A stretch of 64,000 bases of DNA from positions 34,248,257-34,312,256 of the forward strand of contig QCXZ01000003.1 of the NCBI GenBank assembly GCA_025024175.1. Reading direction: 5' to 3'. Numbering within the stretch: position 1 is the stretch's first letter; every line of letters starts with the position of its first letter. A model generated the notes under the pieces. It did no database searches, was not told where the DNA came from, and was given only the letters and a program-made list of their open reading frames with translations. Shown piece after piece: positions 48,959 to 60,805 of the stretch. The position numbers and the translations under genes were made by a program. The DNA comes from Rhyzopertha dominica. Taxonomy: Eukaryota > Arthropoda > Insecta > Coleoptera > Bostrichidae.

Positions 48959-51900
48959 TAGCAAAATTATGCTATGGTGAAAAGTGCAAGGCTTGCTAAA
49001 CGGGGGCGTACAACACGTACAACAGACCAAAAACTATGTCAAAATGCAGTTCTTTGATAGGACACCGCGCTACTACTTGCGTAAAGCGTAGANCGCTTAC
49101 TAANTCACTTCGTTTCTTTTAGCTGCGATGCAATGTATTTCAAATACTTGATANTAAATAGTTAAATAAATTAATACTAAGCCTTCGGTATATAGGCAAA
49201 ACCAGTTATATTCCATGCTGTCTGCCTTAGCCCTAAACTACACTGATGAGCAGTAATGACAGCGAAATAGATCTACCTGTAGTTAGTTGCGATGCAGACG
49301 GCATAGCACAGACATGCATTTTTGGTTAAATAAATTGTACAAAACCTTTAGTCAATCAGACACAAAAACGTTTTTGACATTTGCACCTACTTGACAGTGC
49401 AGAAGGTCCGATTTTGATCATTGTGACATTCTGCACATAAGTTTTTTTGGCCTTTAACATTTTAGGACATGATCTTTCAAACTATGTGTAACACCACTTT
49501 AAGGTTGTAACCGCGAAACTCTCGAGGGAGGACGATAAGAACGCCAGTGATACTGATGTCGAACAACAAAGCGCAAAGCTGTTACTTCCACTTCCAGCAC
49601 CTATCAAGAGATGAACATGGTGAAAGCACTGAAACTGCTGAAAAGCTCACGCTAAGTCTCAAAAGTAAAGGCTGTAGTCTGTGCTACATTGCAGGTATAA
49701 GAACAATCGATGACCAGCCGTTTGGCATATTATACTTCATCAGCACGTCTGTAGGCACAATGAGGGAAATATTTTAAACCCAACAGCTTACGAACCAAGC
49801 GGATTATGTTGTGCTATATTTCAAAATCTACTNAACACATTCGGATAATATTAAGCAATGATAACTTAAATTAGCAATACAAGTTTAATGCATCTATTAT
49901 ATTTTTTTTTGATTAAAGAAAATGAGTAAGTAATTAAAAGGTATTATTTTTTAACATTAGCTAGCTGCATGATTATAACAAATGTATAAAATGCATACAT
50001 ATTCCAATTAATCAAGGAATTTTAGAGCCATTCGACAACAGCGAAACAAATGAGTGCTTACCCGAACGAGGAAGCCGTTGCGCCTTCGTTAGCAACATTT
50101 GCAGGCGATTCTGTTCCCTACGGAGAAGAGCACACGTCCTGCCTCCAGGATCGTGCCACATCCATGCATGCAATTTGAAATTAGTCCGCTTACTTTGATT
50201 AAATAATGCCACATATCAAAGGAAATGCGTAATTTTTTGTAATAAGTAATTGTGTAATACCGTGCCATGGGAATGTGCATTTAAACCGCACGGCGAAAAA
50301 ATACGCTATTAATTATTTACGTAATCATATATTGAAGGTTTGATTATAGGAACGCTCATGAGCACATGGTTACGATAAAGCCAAGCGCGTTATGTTTACT
50401 TACGGGTTAACTCTGATGTGTAATTACCTGTGGTCTTAATGCATGTACTTAACGGACGTTATTTTGAACATGGTCGAGGAATGTGTAACGTCCAATACGC
50501 GACATGCAATTACCGTTTTAGTCCAGACGAAAAAAAGAAATCGTAAACGAGCCGAAACAGCGGAGCTATCGTGGGATATAACAAAGGAAATTAGCACAAG
50601 TCAGAGCTGGCATTTGGCTGTAGTTAATGAATCATGGAATTCTCTTTCTAACGGTACGTAGGTCTATAAAATAACAAGTAACTTAAAGACCAAGTATTAT
50701 TTAAAACATCACTGATTTAATTTAGGCTAAATAACAAGTTACGTAATTGTTAGAATCGTAGTGCGATCTTATAATATACATAGTTTCGCGTGGACTTTCA
50801 TTTATCATCTATTTTCCTTAACCCATATTACGTAATTCTCTCAATATTTCCCTTAAATTGCTAATCCGTTCTCTTTTGCACTAAGAAGCTTTTTATAAAT
50901 ACGTTCTAACTTCCTGCTCATTGTAGGTAATTTCCACCTTTTCGGGTGGTTTATTGTTATTATTAAGCAAGTATACATTTCAGGTTGTCGAGTTGTTTCA
51001 ACTAAAGGTTTTGCAAATATAGTACGATTAAACAAAAAGCATAAAACTGCCTACGTATAAGTTTTTAAGAAGGATAAATTGCCTACATTAATAAACTTTT
51101 TTTAAAACAAAGGTGCATGTTAAATATTTAATAAGTTGTAAAGTTGTTCTAAAATATATGACGTTTGTGATTTGATACGCTTTAGATTTCCAGATTGCTT
51201 TGTGTGTTTCAAAACTATAAACTATCTTTAGGAAAATCGTAAGTATCAGAATACGTTACCAAAATTTTAGTTGTCAAAAAGTGCGAAGTCACTATTTCTG
51301 TCTTTTTTTTGTAAGTAGGGGACATTTCACCAAGTTTCCAGAACTGGAACTGATAACAAAGGCTTTATTGAAGCTATATTTCAGTAAGCATAATTATTAT
51401 CAACAATTAAGGTAAGTATAAATATCTAAATGTCGTCAACATAGAAAAAACATTAAGAAAAATGTCATCTGGCTCTTGTTCCTGTCCCATTTAACAACAG
51501 TAATTTTGTAGCTTTGCATAAGTGAATTAAGCAAAAAATTATAACGTCACAAAGAAAACAGCATTTACCTAATGGTAAGTACAAAAATGTTTTAAAATTC
51601 ATAAATAAGTGTGTAAATAAAGCATAAATCGCCCGAGCTGAATGCAGAATATAAATTATAGAGTAAAATAAAATAAAAAATGCTGACTGAATCGTTTCGA
51701 AAAGTGCATCCAAATGTTATAATGGCTAATACTTTAATACTGTCTGTTAGTAATCCGTACTCCTATTGACCCTCGCAGATTTTTAAGGACCTTGCGATTA
51801 GTTCATTACTGCTCTAAAGGGCTTGATTAAAACAAACTCATTATTTACCTTCTGGTAAAAGTAAAGTTGTTGCACATGTTAATGGAAATCCTTAGTCCAA

Positions 51901-54060
51901 AACATCTATCCAAATCCTCGATAAATCAGTTAAAAACAAACTCAAGGCGTTTGATCACTTTGCCCAAATGCATCTTATTAACTAAGAAAAGCCATATATT
52001 GTAAATACAGCGATCTTAACATCGGACTTCAACAAAGCTGAATTTAAGCAAAAAAAGAGTGGAATATTCTAGAAAACATCAATGAATGCGCATGTACTGT
52101 TGCTTACAGATGAACATGTATGCAAATGCAACCAGCATTACATATTTGTTGAAATGTATATATTCCCCATATGGACCTATTACAAAAGTACCTACCGTTA
52201 CAAGCTAAAATATCATTTTCTTCTGCATAGCTAATATTTTGGGGACAACAGGAGAATAATAATTTCATATTTAATCTGCGTTAAGACCAAAGAAGTTTTA
52301 CGCTTAAATGGAAAAAGAAACAAATTGTAGACTCCTTTTTCCGGTTTCGACTCAATTGAGTATTTTCACATCTCTAAAAATAACGTGATGAGCAAAATTA
52401 ATATGGCCTTAAAAGCATATCGCGTACTTTGAACATTTTATTTGATAATTATTACTTCAAAAGTAAACATTACTTTCGAAACAGATAATATTCTCGCTTA
52501 AAACAACCTCTTGCGGTCGTCTGTCGTCATTAAGCATATATAGGTATGTGTCAATTTCTACAATAATGTTTTCAGGTTTTATATAATCATAATCAGTCCT
52601 AACGGTGTCAAATTCAAATGAACACCCAACACAATGTAAAATAAATGCAAAAAACGCCGTCTGATCCTAAAACAGATGTGAAGTGAGGTTCAGTAATTAA
52701 GTAACCGTTTTCAATACTACTTAATTTTAGGCATACTCTAGATGAACATTACTATCTTATAATTTTGCTAAGGAATATCGATCTGTACATCAATGTGACG
52801 TTGAAGGCTGATACGTGAAAGTTGATACACATTGTCCAGCACACTAGTATCTGAAGAAAAGCCCTAAATTAGTGCGCCAAAATTAGATAGCGGCATTGCG
52901 TCCAACGGCTTCGATTGCTAAATGGTCCAGCAACGTTAATAGATTGCCGAAAAGACGACGGTCGACGAGCCAGTGGATTAGTTCGGCGGTTCATTGCGCC
53001 TTCTGGCTTACGCTGGGCTTACATGGTGTTAGGACAACAACACAGGATCCACACAAACACCCCACCTATGCGCATAATCCATTCACTTCAGCGACGTTTC
53101 ATTCATGTTGACGCTTTCCCCGTGGAGCCGGCCTTGGGGCCAGTTGTAACTTTCTTCTGAATTAAAGGCAGTTTAGACGGCTGTCGATGTAAATACTAGG
53201 GCGTGTGACAAGCGGCAACGACTTGAAATGTCCAGGTTCGAACACAGAAGGAACAACAATGGAATCTGTTAACAATATTAGGTAATATCTAACTGATAAA
53301 CTGTGTTTCGTTGTAAAGTAAAAACTTTACCATTTAGATAAATAGAGAGTTACCCAGGGGTGCGTGTAAGCTCCATAACTTTTTTTAAACCCCCAATTTC
53401 GCCACTAAATTATCGACATAAGCATCAGGTTTTCTTAGACTTATCTGTAATAGTTTTTTACTTATGTCAATGTAGAGTTGTCTTGTCCATAGACCCGCAA
53501 AAAGTTTCAGAACCATTCAGAATAACTTAACCAAATTTTTTCCATTCGATTCCTTAAGATTTCGCACATATTTAAAGATGAACACATACTCGGAGTTGAT
53601 GTTCCATCACCTACTACGATCTTTTGAAGATATATTTTAATGATCTATTGCACGTTATTTTTTTGGGACGAAGCTAGAAGAATAGCAAAGGACAGGAATA
53701 AGTGGAAGAAAAATAGTACAAAAGATAGTAAACGAGCGAGAGACACTGCATTCTTTTACACCCTACGGGTAAAAAAAGGAAACTGATTATAGTATAATAA
53801 TAATGATATTTTTTTTAATTCTGCCAAGGTAGGGTTTGTGGGGTGTACATAGTTTGTAAATTTTGTGAGATTATTGCAAAATGAGAAACGTTGACGGTTT
53901 TATTTCCGAAAAATGTCGGTAAAGACGAATCCATACAATTCTGAAGAATATATTTCAACAAAATGAAATTTTAATAAAACAATGTAAAAATTTATAAAAA
54001 GTGCCCAAATAAGTTACCATACAAGCTGCTAGTTTTCTAGTAAATGAGCTCCGAACTTAG
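48959..54060. other. Unassigned sequence with several GC-richer islands
   Basis: About 5 kb without a recognised gene. Frames at 49547-49777, 50443-50661 and 52896-53160 (plus) and at 50012-50212 (minus) show no domain. Islands at 50010-50330 (with TTACTTTGATTAAATAATG and ATTAATTATTTACG), 50440-50660 and 52880-53160 might be regulatory DNA or eroded exons. Single unresolved bases cluster at 49093, 49104, 49154 and 49833. A degenerate hammerhead-like string at 49236-49284 is discussed in the findings. Confidence 0.45.
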
Positions 54061-54700
54061 CAACCATAGCTACATCAGTTGAATGGCTTCCTTGATCCTA
54101 TTTTTCATATCATCTGAAGTTGTTGAACGATCTCTGAAAGCTCTTTCCTTGACGTACTCCTAAAGAAAGAAATCTGTAGGAGTAAGGTCTCGGGATTACG
54201 CGGGCAAGGAACCAAATACCTCATCTGCCTATCCAGCGATTAAGATAGGATTGATCTAAAGATTCTCGCACTATCCTACGGTTATGCACTGGATAACCAT
54301 TGGGTTGCAACCACATGACCCGTTCAGATTCACGTATTTTAACATTCTTGGAAGATACTCGCCTAGAAGATGTAAATACCCTTCACCCTTCGGCACGTTG
54401 TCTAAAAAATAGGGTCGAAAAATGCAATTTCCAATGATTCCTCCCCAAATATTAGGCGACCATCGCTTTTGGTGAACAGCAGTCTTCAACCAGTGCGGAT
54501 TTTTGATTGCATAACAATGCATATTATGTCTCTTGACCGACCCGTTGATCTTAAGCGTTGCTTCATCAGAAAACAGAATTTTATTAAAAGTATTATTATA
54601 CTGATCATTTATTTAATACAAAACGCTACTCTATTTGTAAAATCATTATCATACAATGGTCGTTGTAAGTTCATATTATAACGGTGGAATTTATGTTTCA
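54061..54700 (-). pseudogene. Mariner-like transposase relic, copy 3 (overlap copy A)
   Basis: Best preserved of the three relics. The minus strand reads KFHRYNMNLQRPLYDNDFTN (near 54690-54630), then FSDEATLKINGSVKRHN (about 54570-54520) holding the first catalytic Asp, then NPHWLKTAVHQKRWSPNIWG and GNCIFRPYFLD. It continues, with frame changes, to SRDLTPTDFFL-stop-EYVKERAF (about 54200-54145). There the family motif is SPDLTP-DFFLWGYVK, so an in-frame stop replaces the Trp codon. The open part is 54522-54271. The N-terminal DNA-binding part is absent, since upstream sequence is an unrelated LTR-like repeat. No terminal inverted repeats were identified. From 54411 on it belongs to the contig overlap and reappears at 60806. 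Confidence 0.8.
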
Positions 54701-54796
54701 ATATTACTCTGTTCACACTATCTACTTTATGAAATATACGCTTCTATCGCCCATCTGTTTATTAGATACATCTATGGTTGCTCACAGAAATACAGG

Positions 54797-55280
54797 GTTA
54801 CCTAGAAGTTTAAAGCCATGATAAGATGTTGTGATATATGATCCTCGCGCGTGTAGGACCAGACGCATGCGTAGTAAAGATTATGTGGGAACGTCATGGC
54901 AACGTCACAACAAACAACAGGACCTGCCATACATCTCGCCAATTGCCATTCACCCGGTCACACTTGTGAATTACTGCGCAGACTCACTGCTTTACAAACA
55001 GCAACATGGCGACTTAGTGGTCGTCACAAATTTTCTCGCGCATGCTATAAGATTTAATTGTCTGGGTAATAAACGAGATGTCTGTGTGATTGTTTCTCGT
55101 TGACCATCATGACGTAAGCNTCACCAGGGTGCGTATGCCATCGNTACTGTGGAACAAGTGCGACAGANGATTACTTGACTAATACTATTCGAGAGTATGT
55201 CTGCATGTGACGGACACCACCCGAGCTGCAAGATTTTAGCCGGGTGGCGCAGGGTTGCCAGTGCTATGACTATACTAATA
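54797..55280 (+). repeat. LTR-like repeat, related to the BEL/Pao-linked repeat (copy A)
   Basis: About 290 bp are recognisably related to 21440-21760, with the same order of shared blocks (ACAGGACCTGCCAT, ATCTCGCCAATT, ATGGCGACTTAG, TCTCGCGCATGC). No pol sequence is adjacent, which suggests a solo LTR or a remnant. The frame at 54831-55103 is chance. Downstream GC-rich sequence to about 55280 (GGTGGCGCAGGGTTGCCA) may belong to it. Unresolved bases at 55120, 55144 and 55168 can be settled from copy B. Confidence 0.5.
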
Positions 55281-56051
55281 GATATGTTACTTTTTAAAGC
55301 TATCTATTGCCTCATTACTCTTCAGCCAAAATCTGTTACTCTTTCGAATCATTAGTAATCAAATTTTCAGCTGAAGATTTACTTTACTGATTTGCTCCAT
55401 GGAAGCATTACGTAGCAAGCGCCAATTTACATAGCGGACAAGTTTTTGTTTCTTTATGCCGTTGTGTTACTAATGTTTAATGTATGATTCAGCAATGATC
55501 ATTTACCGGCGCCCTAGGTGCCAAGCGCCGATGTTCTGGAGTACACCTCCATTATCTTATCTGCATTAATAATATCTGATATTTTTTGTTTTTTCTTTGC
55601 TTTGTGTTTGCACTTTAAACCCAAATTTAACAAATAACCTTCATTTTCCAGTCACAGAAAAAATAAATTTATTGACCAATGATGGTTTTATCCAGATCTC
55701 TGTAACAACAGTAACTAAAATATCAGTCGATTACTTTTTTAAGAAATCTTATTCCACATTAATATTACTACTTACGGTTAAAAAACAATCCTCGGCTTTC
55801 GTTTTGAACTTGAACTTCTGTTTTGGCTCTGTGCTGTTGCCGTGTGTGCAGCACTGTCAAATTCAAAGTTCACGAGCCGCTACTCTTTCTCATGTATCGT
55901 AGATTTCTAGGCCAGAAACATAAATGTATGGTGGTAGCCTTAATTACTCCAAATAAAGTACGTACATATCAAATTATTTCTTTGCAGTAGATCGTACTAT
56001 AAACGAGTACATGATAAAGGAAACGATGCTTTATTGTTATTATTTGCAATA
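55281..56051. other. Unassigned spacer
   Basis: No gene supported; the frame at 55597-55902 has no recognisable domain and is disrupted by indels in copy B. Confidence 0.5.
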
Positions 56052-56911
56052 TACAGGGTGTTTACAAATGCAATGTCAAATACTGGTGCATGTTCCGGAA
56101 GTGAAATTGTGATGAAACCTTTATACAAACGTGAGGCCGGAAATTCAGTGCTTTCAATATACAAGGTGTTGAAAGAGAAACACATTTAACTTTTTTTTGA
56201 AGAAAATTATTATTCAAACCTTGGCAATTTTGGCTTCATATCTACAGCAGGGGCATATTGTAGGAGGGGTAGGGTGTATTTTTTCCTCAAAGGATGCGAT
56301 ATATCATAAAACAAATTATTGTTTTGAGAAATAGGAATAAAGTCTGCACATAAAAGTACTTCCATTGCATGTCGCTTGAACGCGGCGTCTTAGAGAAAAT
56401 CGAGAAATTGTGTTTCGATACGTGCTAGAGCAAACTAAGCAGAAGACTAGTATTATTTTATTTTTCAAAAAAACTGAACTTTTTTATTTTATTTTTTTTG
56501 GATCTACACCGTAGTAAGTCATTAAATGTACTTCCATTTTATGAATAGAAATGTATGTTTAGAATTTTTTTAAACCATTGTGATATTCAAAGAGATTAAC
56601 AAAAAATATGTTCTGCTAGGTTAGACTACTTTTGCTAAAATTAAGAAGTTCTGTCTAGGTGGCTGATAATAAACCATGACCTACTTAATTTAAATCCAAA
56701 AAAATTCTTTTTATTAATAATAATTTGCTTTTGGAAATATCAAACACATTTTTTTTCAAGAACAACAACTCCCTGCCCCCTTCTACAAGGTCGACCCTAC
56801 TTTAGGTATGAAGCACTAGTTTATGTCAAAGTCCTTGCTATTATAAAGTTTCAAAAAACTGTCGGTTAAAAAGTGTAAAAGTTATTTTTTTTGTACTTTT
56901 AATACCCTGTA
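56052..56911. mobile_element. TACAGGG-ended MITE (copy A)
   Basis: The left end is TACAGGGTGTTT and the right end, inverted, is TACAGGGTATTA, each flanked by TA. The interior is AT-rich and noncoding, with an internal related string TATACAAGGTGTT at about 56158. The termini match those of the palindromic element at 10232-10935. Copy B: 62461-63322. Confidence 0.6.
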
Positions 56912-59402
56912 TATACATAAAAAACGAAGCAAAAACTTCGCTTCAGGAATATGCATTATGAAATATTATCAAATCACAGAAATGATATGATAACAAAAAA
57001 TTTATGTTTATATATACAGTGACAACTAAATGATTTTTGGTTATCTGAAGGCTATTTCCAATGATATTAACAAGCAAAATAGTGCCTGGCAATCTTATTA
57101 TGTTTTATAACGTGAGAAGACGTTGCGACTATAGTTTACCCTTCAAAGCAGGGATTGCTAGAACCACAGATCCGAAAGAATAAGATTAATTATGAAATGA
57201 ATCCGGCAATAATATCCAGAAACTAATAACAGTACGGACGGAAACGTACGACAAAGAGACCCCTTGACTGTGTCCTACAATAAGATAAGCTTCGGACAAT
57301 GAGCCTGTCGTTAGGCCTTGTTCTAGATCGTCATTGTCATTAAACAATATCATACTTGATACAATATGTGCCGCTGGAGCAACCATTATGTCACGTAAGT
57401 CGATTGCCCATTGTCCCGTTGCCATTGTTTCTATTTATTAAGAATAAGGCTCGAGTCCTCACTCTTTCAATTACTACGTCCGCGTCTGGGGTTACTTTAT
57501 TGGGATATGCCAGTTTAAGTATTTTTCTTGCAAAATTAAGGTAGCCTTATAGTTTATTTTTTAAATTAAATGATTCCAACCTATGCATTAACTTTGCTAT
57601 GGCACAGCCACGCGGTGTTAGAAATAAAGCTAAAGATTGGAAATACACTATAACTATGACACCTGTAAGAAGAAGTTACGTTCTTGTTATTAATTGTTCA
57701 GAGAAAACACAAAAGTTATTAGCTGCAACAGCCGTTATGGTTTCCTGTACATCCAACAAACTTTTTACTTGTTAAAAGTATACTTTTTTTCGCAGCTTGT
57801 TATTTTAAGTCTTACTAATCAAATATGATTATTATCTGGTGCAGTGACGGCTTATGGAAGAAAGTGTAGTACCAACAGTTATAAAATTAACAAATTGCAC
57901 ACATCCGCTGCGTTCGCAAAAAATTTAGACTTGCACTAAACAATTAGAATCTACCAACTTATTATCGCTCGTCAAATAAATTAATTAAAAACTACATTAT
58001 TTTTTAATTTTTTCTTCCCGTCGACCTCACATTTTTTTTTATTTTTAGTTACATTTAGGGATATTTTCATCAATATTATAACAGGTAAAAGTCGGGGCTT
58101 ATAAAGATGGAGCGAACGCAAATATTGCTCCAACGTTCCTTAAGCGCGCCAGCATTTAAACTGTAAGTACATTCCTGCGATCTGAAACGATTTATGTGGT
58201 TTTGCATGCGGGACTTTGGAGCACCACGCGCGCTGCGTTTGGAATGTAGTTCAAAATTCAACCACTGATGAATTATAGGTAAAGGCAGAAAAGAGAACCT
58301 ATATATTAAAAAGTGTAATCAAAATTACTACTTTCTTGTTTAAAAACAAAAAGAATCTTATGCCGCTTTCATGGTTGCGCAACTGCTTTCATTGCTTTAC
58401 AGGAGAAACTGGCACTGTCTGGATGTATTTATAACAAATCTAAAAGATTGTTAATATGGTAATAGGGGTCTTTTGAATGCCGTTCAAATGTGATGCCATC
58501 TAACAAGACCAAAACCCTACTCAGATTCGAAATCAAACCGCGGCATATATGCATCAAGGTTTTACTGCTTGCTTTTGGAGCTGAATCGCTCGTCGCTCGG
58601 TATTTTCGAGCTTCAAAGCGGATTTTATGCTACGGTGGCCAGATTTGGCAAACCAACAACTGATTACAAATTAATTGGGTTAGCACGCCAATATATAAAA
58701 TGTCTGAAAAGTATTGCCAGCTTTATGACCAGGAATCGAACAAAAGCTGGATGTGGTTCGGTGGCTGTATAAATGAACAAATAAAAACCTTAATGTACAT
58801 ATCCCGCTTTTATATCGAAACTGAATAGGGCTTTGATGAGGTTCGATTTCCGATCAAATCGGGCAATAGTTTTTAGATTTAGATAGATTTAACTATATCT
58901 TTGATTTGTCTTATTATTAATAAGTAACGTCGCATTAGTATCCGAAAAGAATCTCTATTTCTCATTCTGTCAAAAGGAATTTATTAAACCTGAAAAAATA
59001 ATAATACCGTTATAGTATCTCAGACAATAAGGTCAAGTAAGTCCAGGATTGTTGTGCAAAAAAATAAGAAGTTTAATAATGACCTAACAAAAATAATATT
59101 TTTTCAGTTTAATAATTTAGGTATTAGAGGAAGTTTAGAAGGAGGTAACTGGTGAACATATGTATCAAATCTTTATGAAGACAAGGATGAATCCTCAGTA
59201 TTCCGATCACAATGGCACAGCTTGACATAAAAATCTTGAAACATCACCAACGTAATTGTTGATTGAAGAAGTTGGTCGAAGCTCTACTTTTCATTTTTAT
59301 ATATTAAAGAATCATATACGTATAGATATGACCCCAGTAAGAATTATACTCAGAATAAACTAGTTTGGCTACAGAAAAGCAAACATTAGTTAAACTCATA
59401 TT
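56912..59402. other. Unassigned sequence, includes SOX-motif cluster
   Basis: No supported gene. Frames at 57186-57425 (minus), 58076-58261 (minus) and 58569-58772 (plus) show no domain. The SOX-type cluster at 57250-57430 is listed separately. Confidence 0.5.
57250..57430. promoter_or_regulatory. Candidate SOX-responsive element (copy A)
   Basis: Within 181 bp there are seven ACAAT/ATTGT cores and one ACAAAG: ACAAAG (57250), CTACAATAAG, GGACAATGAG, TCATTGTCATTAAACAAT (two), ATACAATATG, CCCATTGTCCC and GCCATTGTTTC. Base composition is more even than its surroundings. The function is inferred from motif density only. Copy B: about 63660-63840. Confidence 0.35.
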
Positions 59403-59860
59403 TGTACGGGTCATCCAGAAAAACTTGCCCACTCGACAACACGGCGTACAGCGTGACTGCGCCGTGCGCCGTGTAGGTTTGTATGGTCTAAGCCTCTAAG
59501 CCTAAGCGCTAAGTCAACAGACAGCATCGTAAGACAAAAAAAAGCATCATTTTCTCATGAAATGAACAAAGACGCAACCCTGCGCGCATATCGAATTCTG
59601 AGGCTAAAAACCAGACTCAATAGTGCTTGGCCCAACAGACAGCATAAAATGGACTTGAGGATTTATTTAAATTAGTTCATAATTTAATTTTATTAAAGTT
59701 AATAAAATCGGCCTTTCTAATCGTCGGATTTTGAGGGTTAATTTAGACAAGTACATTGTGTTGTGTTTGTGATTTACATTTTTGCCATTATTTTTATAAG
59801 TAAGCGCATATGTGATTTTAATGTTAGTTTTTTTTATTAAAAACAGAATAAAGAGATACA
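59403..59860 (+). repeat. Probable LTR preceding a tRNA-Leu-type primer-binding site
   Basis: Starts TGTACGGGTC and ends GATACA, giving TGTA/TACA ends. A polyadenylation signal AATAAA lies at about 59846. The primer-binding-site candidate follows five bases later. The start is the least certain point, because the partner LTR was not found. Confidence 0.45.
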
Positions 59861-59865
59861 AAAAG

Positions 59866-59882
59866 TGGTGTCAGAACTAGGG
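59866..59882 (+). other. Retrotransposon primer-binding-site candidate
   Basis: TGGTGTCAGAACTAGGG begins with ten bases matching TGGTGTCAGA, the complement of the 3' end of eukaryotic tRNA-Leu (ending TCTGACACCA), then diverges. Confidence 0.55.
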
Positions 59883-60059
59883 TAAGTGAACCCGCAACAC
59901 AAAGACGCACATGAGTGATATACCCCCGGACTCTTAGAGCCTTCTCAAAGTTTGATAATCAGAACGATCCAAACAGCGGCAAAAACGCCTTCCAGCAGCG
60001 GATGTAAAGCGGCGCCAGTAACATTCGTAAAACCCCCTGCATTTTCTGTGAATGAATAC
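59883..60059 (+). pseudogene. Leader and start of gag-like remnant
   Basis: Follows the primer-binding-site candidate. An ATG at 59911 opens a short frame (MSDIPPDS, then stop), and a different frame carries VTFVKPPAFSVNE (about 60020-60058), reminiscent of the N-terminal gag phrase with KPP-F. The sequence is cut off at 60059 by an oppositely oriented LTR. Weak evidence. Confidence 0.3.
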
Positions 60060-60272
60060 TGTAGTGTCTGCTGTAAATGTCGAAAAGGGGAAATCCACTA
60101 AAACACTCTCTGCAGTAACACGTCCGTTTATTATCAGTGTTTGTACATTAATCTATCATTTACATATCATAATTCTTATTGACATCTGTCGTCGTACAAA
60201 CAAAACTGACAATCTCCTTACACTATCCGACCGCTTCCTTATAATATAACTATATTTTATTCTACATCTACA
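60060..60272 (-). repeat. 3' LTR of a Ty3/gypsy element (213 bp)
   Basis: Boundaries are TGTAG and CTACA, a perfect 5-bp terminal inverted repeat. Read on the minus strand it has AATAAA followed by a U5-like tail ending ACACTACA. It is immediately adjacent to a polypurine tract on its upstream side and lies downstream of a gypsy integrase remnant in the same orientation. Confidence 0.65.
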
Positions 60273-60287
60273 TCCCTTCCTTTCACA
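60273..60287 (-). other. Polypurine tract
   Basis: On the minus strand TGTGAAAGGAAGGGA abuts the LTR start TGTAGATG, the expected plus-strand primer position of an LTR retrotransposon. Confidence 0.65.
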
Positions 60288-60520
60288 ACATTTAAATATT
60301 TATAAATTATATTAAGAACTAAACTATTTCCAAAGATTGTATCATGTTATTCTGCACATACTTTAAATTAACCCTACTAACCCCTACACTAAACACGACA
60401 AACTCCATAAACTTCTCATTTTACTCGTCTCTGTTTTCACTGGTTGTTACTTTCCATTCGTTCCAATTTTTTTCAAGTGTATGATATTTCGCCTGCGTTC
60501 CTGTCCTGAATGTGATATCT

Positions 60521-60705
60521 TCACTTGTACGTCCCCTTATATTTTGCAACAACTTCATGTGGTGTAGAATCAAATGTCGGGGTTATTTTATTATCTTTAG
60601 TCATATTTTTTACGTACACTTTGTCACCGATTTGTATGTCACTTCTCTAGCTTCTTTTTCTATCACTATACTGTTTCCTTTTCTTTTTGTGTTCTGTCTT
60701 TATCC
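60521..60705 (-). pseudogene. Ty3/gypsy pol C-terminal fragment, cut by the assembly gap
   Basis: The minus strand reads KKRKQYSDRKRS, an in-frame stop, then RSDIQIGDKVYVKN and a run ending FDSTPHEVVAKYKGTYK-stop. This is the C-terminal part of a Ty3/gypsy integrase: a basic helix, the I-GD-V-VK strand (GPY/F-type module) and the FDP-P--V----G strand. The remainder of the element lies across the gap, and should be looked for beyond 64000 if the overlap continues. One in-frame stop may be real or an error. Confidence 0.85.
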
Positions 60706-60805
60706 NNNNNNNNNNNNNNNNNNNNNNNNNNNNNNNNNNNNNNNNNNNNNNNNNNNNNNNNNNNNNNNNNNNNNNNNNNNNNNNNNNNNNNNNNNNNNNN
60801 NNNNN
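60706..60805. other. Assembly gap, 100 N
   Basis: Exactly 100 N, a placeholder length. The contigs on either side overlap by about 6.3 kb, so the order is duplicated, not gapped. Confidence 0.99.

Larger units (their letters stand above)
54411..60705 (+). repeat. Contig-end overlap, second pair, copy A
   Basis: From AGGGTCGAAAAATGCAATTT onward this stretch recurs from 60806, and the match is continuous to the window end (57593 pairs with 64000). By analogy with the first overlap, 57594-60705 should recur beyond the window. Confidence 0.95.

Noticed and set aside
52896..53160. GC-richer overlapping frames as an exon
   Set aside because: Two plus frames and a minus frame are open together, no domain is recognisable and no splice sites could be chosen; kept only as an unassigned island.
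53225..53245. GGTTCGAAC string as a tRNA or SINE B box
   Set aside because: No A box or cloverleaf could be built upstream, and no SINE-like tail follows.
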